DNA of 64,000 nucleotides from Cellulomonas sp. JZ18 (GTDB taxonomy: Bacteria > Actinomycetota > Actinomycetes > Actinomycetales > Cellulomonadaceae). A model generated the notes under the pieces. It ran no database searches, was not told the origin of the DNA, and saw only the letters and a list, made by a program, of their open reading frames with translations. The stretch spans positions 558,001-622,000 of the forward strand of contig NZ_CP045245.1 in NCBI RefSeq assembly GCF_009720485.1, written 5' to 3'. Shown here one piece after another: positions 49,466 through 58,062 of this stretch. The position numbers and the translations under genes are program-made. Each line of letters starts with the position of its first letter. Position 1 is the first letter of the stretch.

Positions 49466-50305
49466 GTGGCCACCGTCCTCGAATCCGCCCCCGCCACGCC
49501 GGCCGTGGCGCCGGCGTCCGACCAGCTCGTCATCGACCACGTGAGCCGACGGTTCCCCAGCCCCGAGGGCGGGACGGTCGACGCGCTGGTCGACGCCCAC
49601 CTCACCGTCCGCCCGGGGGAGTTCGTCTCCCTCATCGGGCCGAGCGGCTGCGGCAAGAGCACGCTGTTCAACCTCATCGCCGGCCTGGACACCCCCTCCG
49701 AGGGCCGCGTCCTCATCGACGGCGTCGACCGCTCCGGCCAGCAGGGGCTCGTCGGCTACATGCTCCAGAAGGACCTGCTGCTGCCGTGGCGGACCGTCCT
49801 GGAGAACGTCGTCCTCGGGCTCGAGATCGGCGGTGTGCGGCGCAAGGCCGCGCAGGCCCTCGCCCGGCCGCTGCTCACGACGTACGGGCTCGGCGGGTTC
49901 GAGAACCGCTACCCGACGCAGCTGTCCGGCGGCATGCGCCAGCGCGTCGCGCTGCTGCGCACGGTCCTGTTCAACCGCGACGTCATCCTGCTCGACGAGC
50001 CGTTCGGCGCCCTCGACGCCCAGACGCGCGAGCACATGCAGGAGTGGCTGCTGGACCTGTGGGACGACTTCCACAAGACCGTCCTGTTCGTCACGCACGA
50101 CATCGACGAGGCGATCTACCTGTCCGACCGGGTCGTCGTCATGTCCGCCCGGCCCGGCCGGATCGTCGCCGAGTTCGACGTCACGCTCGACCGCCCCCGC
50201 AAGCCCTCCGTGGTCACGAGCGCGGAGTTCGTCCGCCTCAAGGCCGACGCGCGCGAGCTGCTCAACGGGGCGCACCGCGCCCACGACGCCGAGGAGACCC
50301 GATGA
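49466..50305 (+). CDS. ABC transporter ATPase, nitrate/sulfonate/taurine type
   Basis: The product is a 279-residue ATPase. Walker A is GPSGCGKST (near 58-66), Q-loop LQKDLLLPWRTVLENV, signature LSGGMRQRVALLRTV, Walker B VILLDEPFGALD and H-loop VTHDIDEAIYLSDRV. The LLPWRT sequence and DIDEAIYL are characteristic of the SsuB/TauB/NrtD group. It energises import by the permease encoded next; their genes overlap by four bases. GTG 49466 follows GAGGGAG. Confidence 0.92.
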   Translation: MATVLESAPATPAVAPASDQLVIDHVSRRFPSPEGGTVDALVDAHLTVRPGEFVSLIGPSGCGKSTLFNLIAGLDTPSEGRVLIDGVDRSGQQGLVGYMLQKDLLLPWRTVLENVVLGLEIGGVRRKAAQALARPLLTTYGLGGFENRYPTQLSGGMRQRVALLRTVLFNRDVILLDEPFGALDAQTREHMQEWLLDLWDDFHKTVLFVTHDIDEAIYLSDRVVVMSARPGRIVAEFDVTLDRPRKPSVVTSAEFVRLKADARELLNGAHRAHDAEETR

Positions 50306-51212
50306 CCACGACCGTCCCCGCCCCGCCGCGACGGGCGCACCGGCCGACGCGTCCGGCGGCGTCCTGACCGCGCAGGACAGCCTGCGCGAGCTCGGCCGGC
50401 TGCGCGCGACCAGCACGCCGGTGGTCCGCCGGCGCAAGGACGCCCGCGAGCCGGGTGCCTGGGGCGTCGCGGCCGCGCGGGTCGGCGTCGTCGTGGCCGT
50501 CCTCGCGCTGTGGGAGGTCGGCGCCCGCGCCGGGCTCGTCGACCCGTTCTTCTGGAGCCAGCCGTCCCGGATCTGGCAGACCGCGGTGACGGCCTTCCAG
50601 TCCGGCGACATCCTGGCGAACGCGCGGTTCACGTTCACCTCGACCGTCCTCGGCTTCGTGCTCGGCGTCGTCGGCGGCGTGGTGCTCGGGCTCTCGTTCT
50701 GGTGGTCGCGGCGCTACGCGCTCGTCGCCGAGCCGCTCGTCATCGCGTTCGAGGCGATGCCGAAGCTCGCGCTCGCGCCGATCGTCGTGCTCGTCCTCGG
50801 GCTCGGCCTGGGCTCGAAGGTCGCGATGGCGACGGCCCTGGTCATCGTCATCCAGACGCTGAACACGTACTCCGCGGTCAAGGCCGTCGACAAGGACCTG
50901 ACGACGCTCCTGTACTCGCTCGGCGCGTCCCGCTGGCAGGTGTTCACCAAGGTCGTCGTCCCGTCGACGCTGCCGTGGATCGCCTCCAGCCTGCGGGTCG
51001 CGATCGGGCTCGCGCTCACCGGCGCGATCGTCGGGGAGTACATCGGCTCCACCGCGGGGCTCGGCCGGATGATCCACTACGCCGGCTCGACGTACGACAT
51101 CGCGCTGATCTGGGTCGGCGTCTTCACGCTCGCGATCCTGTCGATGCTGCTCTACGTCGTCGTCTCGGGCGTCGAGAAGCGCCTGCTCAAGGGGCTCACC
51201 CACTCCCGCTGA
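50302..51212 (+). CDS. ABC transporter permease, SsuC/TauC type (apparent frameshift near start)
   Basis: This membrane protein has six helices. The docking motif is DLTTLLYSLGASRWQVFTKVVVPSTLP and an earlier conserved segment FEAMPKLALAPIVVL. The ATG at 50302 overlaps the ATPase stop, the normal operon junction, but its frame closes after 21 codons. The permease frame continues from there if one C is added to CCCC at 50321-50324, giving 303 residues. Without that, translation would need a weaker internal GTG around 50421. I prefer the overlap start. It works with the ATPase and the binding lipoprotein. Confidence 0.85.
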
Positions 51213-51311
51213 CCCGTCCCTCCCGCACCCTCACCGCACCCCTTCGCCACCGCGCGGCGCCCACCCCGGGGCGTCCGCCCGGTCCTGCCTGCCCACCCCA
51301 GGAGGAAGCAC

Positions 51312-52331
51312 GTGAAGAACCTGCTCCGCGCCGCCGTCGCGGCGAGCGCCGTCCTCGCCCTCGCCGCGTGCGCCGGTGGCGCGTCCGCCGGCACCGGCGG
51401 GTCCGCCGACGGCGGCACCACGAAGATCACGATCGCCGAGCCCGTGCACGGCGTCGGCTACCTGCCCCTCTACGCGGCCCGCGAGCTCGGCTACTTCGAG
51501 GAGGAGGGGCTGGAGGTCGAGGTGACGACCCTGACCGGCGGCGGGCACGTGAACGCCACGCTCGCCGGGGAGGTCTTCGGCTTCATCGGCGGCCCCGAGT
51601 CCGGCGCCGTCGCGAACGTCAAGGGCTCCGACCTCGTCACGGTCGCCAACGTGGTGAACCGCGGCAACGTCTACTTCGTGGCGGCCGCCGGCACCGAGCC
51701 GGAGGAGGGCGCCGACATGGGCGAGTACCTCCGCGGCAAGACGATCGCCGGCGGCCGCTACGGCGGCACGCCGAACGCGATCCTGCGCCACGTCCTCATC
51801 ACCGAGGGCCTCGACCCGGAGACGGACGTCGAGCTCATCGAGGTCGAGGACTCCAGCGCGATCCCGGCGACCGTGGCGCAGGGGCAGGCGGACGTCGCCG
51901 TCGTCGCGGAGCCGCAGCTCGGCCTCGGCATCCAGCAGGGCCTGTGGGGCGAGCCGTTCCTCAACCCGCTGCAGCTGCTCGGCCCATACGCGTACTCCTC
52001 GATCGTCGTGCCGCGCGCGACCGTCGAGGAGGACCCCGACCTGGTGCAGGCGTTCGTGGACGCCCTCGCCAAGGGGCAGCAGCGCATCGAGGAGGACCGG
52101 GAGTACGCCGAGGAGCTCGCCGCCGCCGAGTTCCCCACCATGGAGCCCGACGTGCTCGCCGCCACGCTCGACCGCGCCTACGCGGACTCCCTGTGGGACG
52201 GGTCGGGGCTGACCGAGGAGGCCGTCGAGATGGCGCTCGAGGTCGCCCGCAACGGCGAGATCCTCGACGACTCCCAGGTGCCGCAGACGTTCGAGTCGAT
52301 CGCCGACACCCAGTTCCTGACCGCCGACTGA
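51312..52331 (+). CDS. NMT1/SsuA-like substrate-binding lipoprotein
   Basis: The product is 339 residues with a signal peptide ending at the lipobox LALAAC, Cys20. The mature domain begins TKITIAEPVHGVGYLPLYAARELGYFEEEGLEVEV, the standard opening of NMT1/SsuA-type proteins that bind sulfonates, nitrate, thiamine precursors or pyrimidines. GGRYGGTPNAILRHVLITEGL and GQADVAVVAEPQLGL are the other conserved parts. GTG 51312 follows AGGAGGAA. The ligand is unknown; the downstream amidohydrolase-fold enzyme suggests an amide or ureido compound. Confidence 0.9.
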   Translation: MKNLLRAAVAASAVLALAACAGGASAGTGGSADGGTTKITIAEPVHGVGYLPLYAARELGYFEEEGLEVEVTTLTGGGHVNATLAGEVFGFIGGPESGAVANVKGSDLVTVANVVNRGNVYFVAAAGTEPEEGADMGEYLRGKTIAGGRYGGTPNAILRHVLITEGLDPETDVELIEVEDSSAIPATVAQGQADVAVVAEPQLGLGIQQGLWGEPFLNPLQLLGPYAYSSIVVPRATVEEDPDLVQAFVDALAKGQQRIEEDREYAEELAAAEFPTMEPDVLAATLDRAYADSLWDGSGLTEEAVEMALEVARNGEILDDSQVPQTFESIADTQFLTAD

Positions 52332-52360
52332 CCGCGCCGCCCCACCGAGAGGACACCCCC

Positions 52361-53014
52361 GTGAGCACCTCCACCCCCTACGCCCCCAGCCGCTTCGCCC
52401 CCGGCCGCGCCGCGGTCGTCGTGGTCGACGTCCAGAACGACTTCTGCGACCCCGCGGGCGCCTGCGGCCAGCGCGGCAGCGACACCGCGGCCGCGGTCGC
52501 GATGGTCCCGCGGCTCGAGCGCTTCCTCGCCGACGCCCGCGCGGCCGGCGTCATGGTCGTCTTCATCCAGACGACGCACGACGAGAGCACCGACTCCCCG
52601 GCGTGGCTGGCGCGGCGCGGCGACGCCGAGGCCGGCGCGCCCGACCCCGTCTCCACCTGCCGCACGGGCAGCTGGGGCGCCGAGTTCTACCGCGTCGCGC
52701 CGCAGCCGGGGGAGCCGGTCGTCATCAAGCACCGGTACTCGGCGTTCGCCGGCACGAACCTCGACGTGGTGCTCCGCACCGCCGGCGTCGACTCGCTGCT
52801 GCTGACGGGCGTCTCGACGAACGTGTGCGTCGAGTCGACCCTGCGCGACGGGCTGTTCGCGGAGTACCGCGTCACGCTCGTCGAGGACTGCGCCGCGAGC
52901 TACGAGGCGGAGGCGCACGAGGCCACCTGCGAGAACGTCGCGCGGTACTTCGGCGTCGTCGCCACGAGCGAGGAGATCAGCGCGACGTGGTCGGCGCTCG
53001 CACAGGTCGCGTGA
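52361..53014 (+). CDS. Isochorismatase-family cysteine hydrolase
   Basis: The product is 217 residues. The catalytic triad is visible: Asp in VVDVQNDFCDP, Lys in VVIKHRYSAFAGTNLD and Cys in TGVSTNVCVESTLRDG, with the cis-peptide GVSTN typical of the family. Similarity is to ureidoacrylate/biuret/N-carbamoyl amidohydrolases such as RutB rather than true isochorismatases. Located directly after an NMT1-type importer and overlapping an MFS gene, it probably hydrolyses the imported amide to release ammonia. Substrate unassigned. Confidence 0.85.
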   Translation: MSTSTPYAPSRFAPGRAAVVVVDVQNDFCDPAGACGQRGSDTAAAVAMVPRLERFLADARAAGVMVVFIQTTHDESTDSPAWLARRGDAEAGAPDPVSTCRTGSWGAEFYRVAPQPGEPVVIKHRYSAFAGTNLDVVLRTAGVDSLLLTGVSTNVCVESTLRDGLFAEYRVTLVEDCAASYEAEAHEATCENVARYFGVVATSEEISATWSALAQVA

Positions 53015-54291
53015 GGCGCGACCGGCCGGTGCGGCCCCGCACCGGCCGGTCGGCCACCGCGCTCGTCGCCCTGCTCGGGGTCGTCTACTGGACCGCGCAC
53101 ACGATGCTGCGCCCCCTGGTCGGGCCGTACGTGCTGGACGACGGCGGCACCGCGGCGCAGGCGAGCCTCGCGCTCGCGTCGTTCGCGGTCCTGCCGACGC
53201 TCCTGGCGCTGCCGATCGGGGCGCTGACCGACCGGTGGGGCGTGCGCGCGCTGCTGGTCGGCGGGGGCGTCACCATGGCCGTCGGCGGGGCGCTGCTGCT
53301 GCTCCCGCTCGGCCTGGCGGGTGTCGTGGTCAGCCAGGCGGTGACGGGCGTCGGCACGCTCGCGGTGTGGGTGTCGCTGCAGACGGTGGCGACCCTGCCG
53401 CGGGGGGAGGACGAGGCGCCGCGGGCACGCAACGCGCGCCTCGCGACGTTCTCGCTGTTCCTCGCGGCGGGCCAGGCCGTCGGGCCGGCGCTCGGTACCG
53501 GCCTGGCGGACACGCTCGGCGCGGACGTGGCGTTCGCCGCGTTCTGCGTGCTCTCGCTCGTGGTCGTCGCGGTCGCGGCGGGCGTGCGCGTGCCGGCGAC
53601 GCCGCGGGGCCCGGGCGGACCCGGCGTGCTGCGCTCGTACCGGGACGGCGCGGCGCTCGTGCGCACGCCGGCCGTGCTCGTCACGCTCGTCGTCAGCTTC
53701 ACGGCGCTCGTGGTCCTCGACGTGCGGACGGCCTACCACCCGCTGCTGCTCGGCGAGGCGGGGGTGCCGCAGTGGCAGGTCGGCGTGCTGCTCTCGGTGG
53801 CCGCGGCGTTCGGGTTCCTGTCCCGCCCGCTGTTCCCCGTGGCCATGGCGCGCCTGCCCGAGCCCGTCATGGTCGGGCTCGTGCTCGCGGTGTCGTCCGT
53901 GTCGGTCGTCGCCGTGGCCGTCGTGCCGCCCGAGCCGTGGCTGCTGGCGTCGCTCGCGGCCGTCAACGGCTTCGCGCTGGGGTTCGCCCAGCCGCTCACG
54001 CTCGTGCTCATGGCCGACCACACGCCCGCCGACCGGCGGGGGCTCGCGTCGGGTCTGCGCTCGTCCGCGAACCGCGGCGCGCAGTTCGTGAACCCGGCGG
54101 TCTTCGGCCTGCTCAGCGCGGTCCTGCCGCTCACGGGCGCGTTCGTCGTGGTCGGCGGCGTGCTGGGCGTCGTCACGGTGGGCAGCACCGTCGCGCTGCA
54201 GCGGGCGCGCCGGGCCGGGCGCGCGGACGACCCCCTCCCCGAGGTCCGCGACGCGCCCCCCGTCGCCGGCGCGGTCGGGGCACCTCGGTAG
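53011..54291 (+). CDS. MFS transporter
   Basis: This is a 426-residue permease with twelve predicted helices. The loop 2-3 signature is GALTDRWGVRALLVGG. The second half contains GLASGLRSSANRGAQFVNPAVFGL. The GTG overlaps the hydrolase stop by four bases, so it belongs to the same operon as the ABC importer and hydrolase. It may export a by-product or provide a second uptake route. No drug-resistance context is seen. Confidence 0.85.
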   Translation: MRRDRPVRPRTGRSATALVALLGVVYWTAHTMLRPLVGPYVLDDGGTAAQASLALASFAVLPTLLALPIGALTDRWGVRALLVGGGVTMAVGGALLLLPLGLAGVVVSQAVTGVGTLAVWVSLQTVATLPRGEDEAPRARNARLATFSLFLAAGQAVGPALGTGLADTLGADVAFAAFCVLSLVVVAVAAGVRVPATPRGPGGPGVLRSYRDGAALVRTPAVLVTLVVSFTALVVLDVRTAYHPLLLGEAGVPQWQVGVLLSVAAAFGFLSRPLFPVAMARLPEPVMVGLVLAVSSVSVVAVAVVPPEPWLLASLAAVNGFALGFAQPLTLVLMADHTPADRRGLASGLRSSANRGAQFVNPAVFGLLSAVLPLTGAFVVVGGVLGVVTVGSTVALQRARRAGRADDPLPEVRDAPPVAGAVGAPR

Positions 54292-54346
54292 CCTGACGGG
54301 CGCCGCCCGCACCGGGCGGCGCCCGACCCGCGTGAGGACGCCACCG

Positions 54347-55387
54347 ATGCCGAGCCTGGACCCGTACCGTGCCGACGACTCCCGGTACGACGCCATGACC
54401 TACCGCCGCACGGGCCGCTCCGGCCTCGACCTGCCCGCGCTGTCGCTCGGCCTGTGGCACAACTTCGGCGACCAGACGCCGTTCGAGACCCAGCGCGCCG
54501 TGCTGCGCCGCGCGTTCGACCTGGGCGTCACGCACCTCGACCTCGCGAACAACTACGGCCCGCGGCCGGGCGCGGCGGAGGAGAACTTCGGGCGGCACCT
54601 GGCCCGCGACCTGCGGCCGTACCGCGACGAGCTCGTGATCTCGACCAAGGCCGGCTACGACATGTGGTCGGGCCCGTACCAGGACGGCGGCTCGCGCAAG
54701 TACCTGCTGTCGTCGCTCGACGCGTCCCTCGCGCGCATGGGCCTGGAGTACGTCGACGTCTTCTACCACCACCGCCCCGACCCGACGACGCCCCTCGAGG
54801 AGACGATGGGGGCGCTGCACCACGCCGTGACGAGCGGGAAGGCGCTGTACGTGGGCGTCTCCAACTACTCGCCGTCGCAGACGCGCGAGGCGCACCGGAT
54901 CCTCGCCGGGATGGGCACGCGCCTGCTGATCCACCAGCCCAGCTACTCGATGTTCAACCGGCACGTGGAGAACGTCGGCGAGGGCGAGACGGAGACGCTG
55001 CTCGACGCGGTCGGCGAGCTCGGCGTCGGCATGATCGTGTTCTCCCCGCTCGCGCAGGGCCTGCTCACGGACCGCTACCTGGGCGGGGAGGCCCCGGCGG
55101 GGTCGCGTGCCGCGGGGGCGAGCCCGTTCCTGTCGTCGCAGGCGATCTCCCAGACGTACCTGGCGCGGGCGCGGGCCCTGAACGAGATCGCCGCCGGGCG
55201 CGGGCAGACCCTCGCGCAGCTCGCGCTCACGTGGGTGCTGCGCGACGAGCGCGTGACGTCGGCGCTCATCGGCGCGAGCTCGGTGCGCCAGCTCGAGGAC
55301 AACGTGCGCGCGCTCGAGGCCAACCCGCTGACGGCGGACGAGGTCGCGGCCATCGAGGAGCACGCGGTCGACGGCACGGGACGCTGA
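54347..55387 (+). CDS. Aldo-keto reductase, YghZ-like
   Basis: The product is 346 residues with an (alpha/beta)8 barrel. The catalytic tetrad is readable: Asp in THLDLANNYG with the Tyr of NNYG, Lys in STKAGYDMW and His in YVDVFYHHRPD. KYLLSSLDASLARMGLEYVD and FSPLAQGLLTDRYL match the L-glyceraldehyde 3-phosphate reductase (YghZ/Gpr) group. NADPH-dependent reduction of methylglyoxal-type aldehydes is the expected activity. ATG 54347 has GAGG 10 bases upstream. It is separated from the MFS gene by 55 bases and ends before a strong terminator. Confidence 0.88.
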   Translation: MPSLDPYRADDSRYDAMTYRRTGRSGLDLPALSLGLWHNFGDQTPFETQRAVLRRAFDLGVTHLDLANNYGPRPGAAEENFGRHLARDLRPYRDELVISTKAGYDMWSGPYQDGGSRKYLLSSLDASLARMGLEYVDVFYHHRPDPTTPLEETMGALHHAVTSGKALYVGVSNYSPSQTREAHRILAGMGTRLLIHQPSYSMFNRHVENVGEGETETLLDAVGELGVGMIVFSPLAQGLLTDRYLGGEAPAGSRAAGASPFLSSQAISQTYLARARALNEIAAGRGQTLAQLALTWVLRDERVTSALIGASSVRQLEDNVRALEANPLTADEVAAIEEHAVDGTGR

Positions 55388-55427
55388 CGGACCCGCACGT
55401 CATCGGCGCTCGCACGGGCGGGCGCCT

Positions 55428-55472
55428 CGTGTGCAGCGTTGCGGACACGTGAGGTCCGCAACGCTGCACACG
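55428..55472. terminator. Bidirectional terminator hairpin
   Basis: A perfect 19-base stem (55428-55446 with 55454-55472) and a seven-base loop ACGTGAG lie between the convergent aldo-keto reductase and glucuronoyl esterase genes. The stem length and position make it a clear transcription stop for both directions, although there is no T-run. Confidence 0.85.
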
Positions 55473-55492
55473 GAAGGGCCGCAGCCCGCGCG

Positions 55493-57945
55493 TCACGGCG
55501 TGGGCGTCGCCACCCACGGACCCCACGGCGTGCCCGGCACCTGGTTGCGGGTCCACCAGCGGGCGGTCCAGCGCTGCCCGTCGTGCACGACGACGTCCCC
55601 GGCGGTGAAGACGCGTGTCGGCGTCCACACGGGAGCGCCCGCGAACGTGGCCGCGAGCTCCTGCCAGGCGCCCGTCGCCGTCGACCCGGGCGTCTCGCCG
55701 CGCGTCCACCAGCCCGCGCGGAACTCCCGCCCCTCGTGGTGCACGACGTCACCGGTGTCGTACGTCGCCCCCCGCTGCCACACGGGCGGCGGGACGTCCC
55801 ACGGCGCCGACGCCGCGTCGTCGGAGTGGTACGGGTACTCCCGCACCCCCTCGACGTCCGCGACGACCTCCGGCGTCCGCACGCCGCGTAGGTGGTACTG
55901 GATCGCCGACAGCAGGTGCGCCGCGTCCTCGGCGCCGTGCGTGTGCCCGCCGTGGTGGAACGCCAGGCCGATCGCGTCCTCGGCGCCGAGGAAGCGGTAG
56001 GCCCTCGCCGCCGCACGTGTGCTCATCGCCATCGACTCGGGGTTGGTGCCCCAGTCCGAGAACCCGCCGGTGACGACGAGCGGGCGTGGCGCGACGAGCG
56101 CCATGACGGAGTGCTGGTCGAACGGCAGCCGCAGCGGCGCGGGTGTCGACGGCTCGCGGAACTCCCCGAACACGGTCGTGAACCAGGCGGCGTTGCCGCC
56201 GAACGAGTTGTTGATCGTCTCGACGTACGAGTTCACCGACGACGCCTCGTCGGTCGCCCACGCGTACGGGGTGCCGCCGTTCTCGACCCGGTAGTCCTTG
56301 CCGGCGTGCTGGTAGCGCCAGCTCGACGCCCCGGCCGTCCCGGAGCCGTTCGGCGCGACGACGGCGATCCGCTCGTCGAACGCCCCCGCGACGAGGGCGC
56401 CCTTGCCGTAGCGCGAGTGCCCGGTGACGGCGACGGCCGCGGGGTCGAGGTCGGCGAGCGCGCGCTCGCCGTGGCCGGGTCGACGTACGCGAGCGCGTCG
56501 ACGACGCGGCTCACGCCCCACGCCCAGCCCATGATCGTGCCGGTGTCGGCGCCGACGACGTCCTTCTGCCAGGGAGAGAAGTCGTAGTAGACGCCCGTGC
56601 GGTTCTCGTTCGCGACGTCGGTCGGGGTGTACGCGATCGTGGCGATGCCGTTCGCGTGGAACGCCTCGGCGCCGGGGACGTTCCCGAAGCCGACGACCAC
56701 GGGGTACGGCGGCGCCCACCCGGAGTCCGGGTCGGGCATCTGCAGGGTCGCCGCGAAGGACCGCGTGAGGACCTCGCCGTCGACCTCCTGCGCCATCTCG
56801 ACCACCACGGCCGGGCTCGTCACCGAGCACCAGCAGCCCCAGTCGAACCCACTGCGCTCGCCGAGCCGGGCGGTCAGGGAGTCCGGCGCGGGCGCCTGGT
56901 AGCCGTACTGGTAGTACTGCGCCATGCCGGCGATCTCGTCCCGGCGCTCGGCCCAGTCCTCGGCCGTCCCGACCCGCGACCCGTCGAGGAAGCGGAACAG
57001 GTCCGGCATCGCCGCCTGCGGCTCGTAGCGCTTGGGGTCCGGGTACGGGCCCGTGCGCTCGAGCGCGTGCAGCGCGGCGCGCAGGTCCGCGTCGGCGGCG
57101 TCGACCGCGTCCTGCGTCGCCGCCTCGTCGGCGAGCACGGCGCGCGCGGCGGCCAGCGGCGCGTCGAGCACCTGCGGGTTGTCGTACACGGCCGGCACGA
57201 CGCGACCGGCCTGCGTCACGGCGTAGAACAGGGGCACCTTGTCCACGCGGTCCGGCACGACGTCGGGCCGCTCGCCCAGCACGACGGACCCGAAGACGTT
57301 CGGGCGCTGCCACTGGCTGCCCGTGCCGTCGTGCCAGAACAGCTGCCCGACACGGGTGCCACCGGCGGCGTCGTTCACCTGGACGTCGAAGCCGAGGCGC
57401 GTCCCCGCGGCGAGGTCGACGTCGAGGTCGCCCACGGCGAACACCGACTCCACCACGTACCCGCCGTCCTGCACCCGCGTGTGCGAGATGAGCCGGTCGT
57501 CGCCGCCGTGGTCGAACGACGGCCGGTTGTCGTGGCTGATCCGGAACTGGAAGTCCTGCAGGGGCACGTAGGTCGTGTGGCCGGCCGACTTGTCGTCCGC
57601 GAGGTCGAGGAACACCTCGACGGAGTCCTGCGCGTACAGCTGGCCGGAGCTCGCGTCGAGCACCGGGTCGGTGACCTCGACCAGCGTGTACAGGTAGTCC
57701 TCGTCCCACAGGGACCGCACCTGCGCGGTCGCGGCGGGGCTGCCGGACGAGCGGGTCAGGGGCACGGCGGCCACGTCGGCCCACAGGGGGTCCACCGCGG
57801 CGGCGCCGATGTTGGGCGAGCCGTACCCGACGACCAGGGGGTCGTCCGGGTCGCCCGGTTCGGCGGAGGCGGCGCCGGGCAGCAGGGCGCCGGCGAGCGT
57901 CGCGGCCGTCAGCACGGCCACGACGCGGGGCAGGGTGCGTCGCAT
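55493..57945 (-). CDS. Secreted glucuronoyl esterase, CBM9-CE15-CBM5/12-like x2 (apparent frameshift)
   Basis: A signal peptide (residues 1-28, ending GAASA) is followed by a CBM9-like domain (about 35-230: DEDYLYTLVEVTDPVLD, DSVEVFLDL). The CE15 esterase domain (about 320-690) has YPVVVGFGNVPGAEAF, the nucleophile elbow VTGHSRYGKGALVAG and GGFSDWGTNPESMAM. Two tryptophan-rich modules at the end (WQRGATYDTGDVVHHEG, WTPTRVFTAGDVVVHDG) look like CBM5/12. CE15 enzymes cut the ester between lignin alcohols and glucuronate on xylan. The frame shifts at 56473-56476; one extra G on the plus strand restores 817 residues. AAGGAG precedes the ATG. It lies downstream of the alpha-glucuronidase. Confidence 0.85.
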
Positions 57946-57967
57946 CAGGACTCCTTCGTCCTCACGA

Positions 57968-57995
57968 GCACGGCCCGCCCCGTCGCGGGCCGTGC
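57968..57995 (-). terminator. Hairpin after the alpha-glucuronidase gene
   Basis: An 11-base perfect stem (57968-57978 with 57985-57995) with a six-base loop lies between the GH67 stop and the CE15 start. With the second structure below it may separate the two transcripts. Confidence 0.55.
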
Positions 57996-58020
57996 GGGGG
58001 CGGCCGCAGGCTCGCGGCCG

Positions 58021-58061
58021 GTCCGCCGCGCGGCGGGGTCCCTCCTCCCCGCCGCGCGGAC
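58021..58061 (-). terminator. Second GC-rich hairpin after the alpha-glucuronidase gene
   Basis: Arms 58021-58038 and 58047-58061 pair over 15 bases with a three-base bulge (58027-58029). It directly follows the GH67 stop codon, so termination or message protection is likely. Confidence 0.5.
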
Positions 58062-58062
58062 G

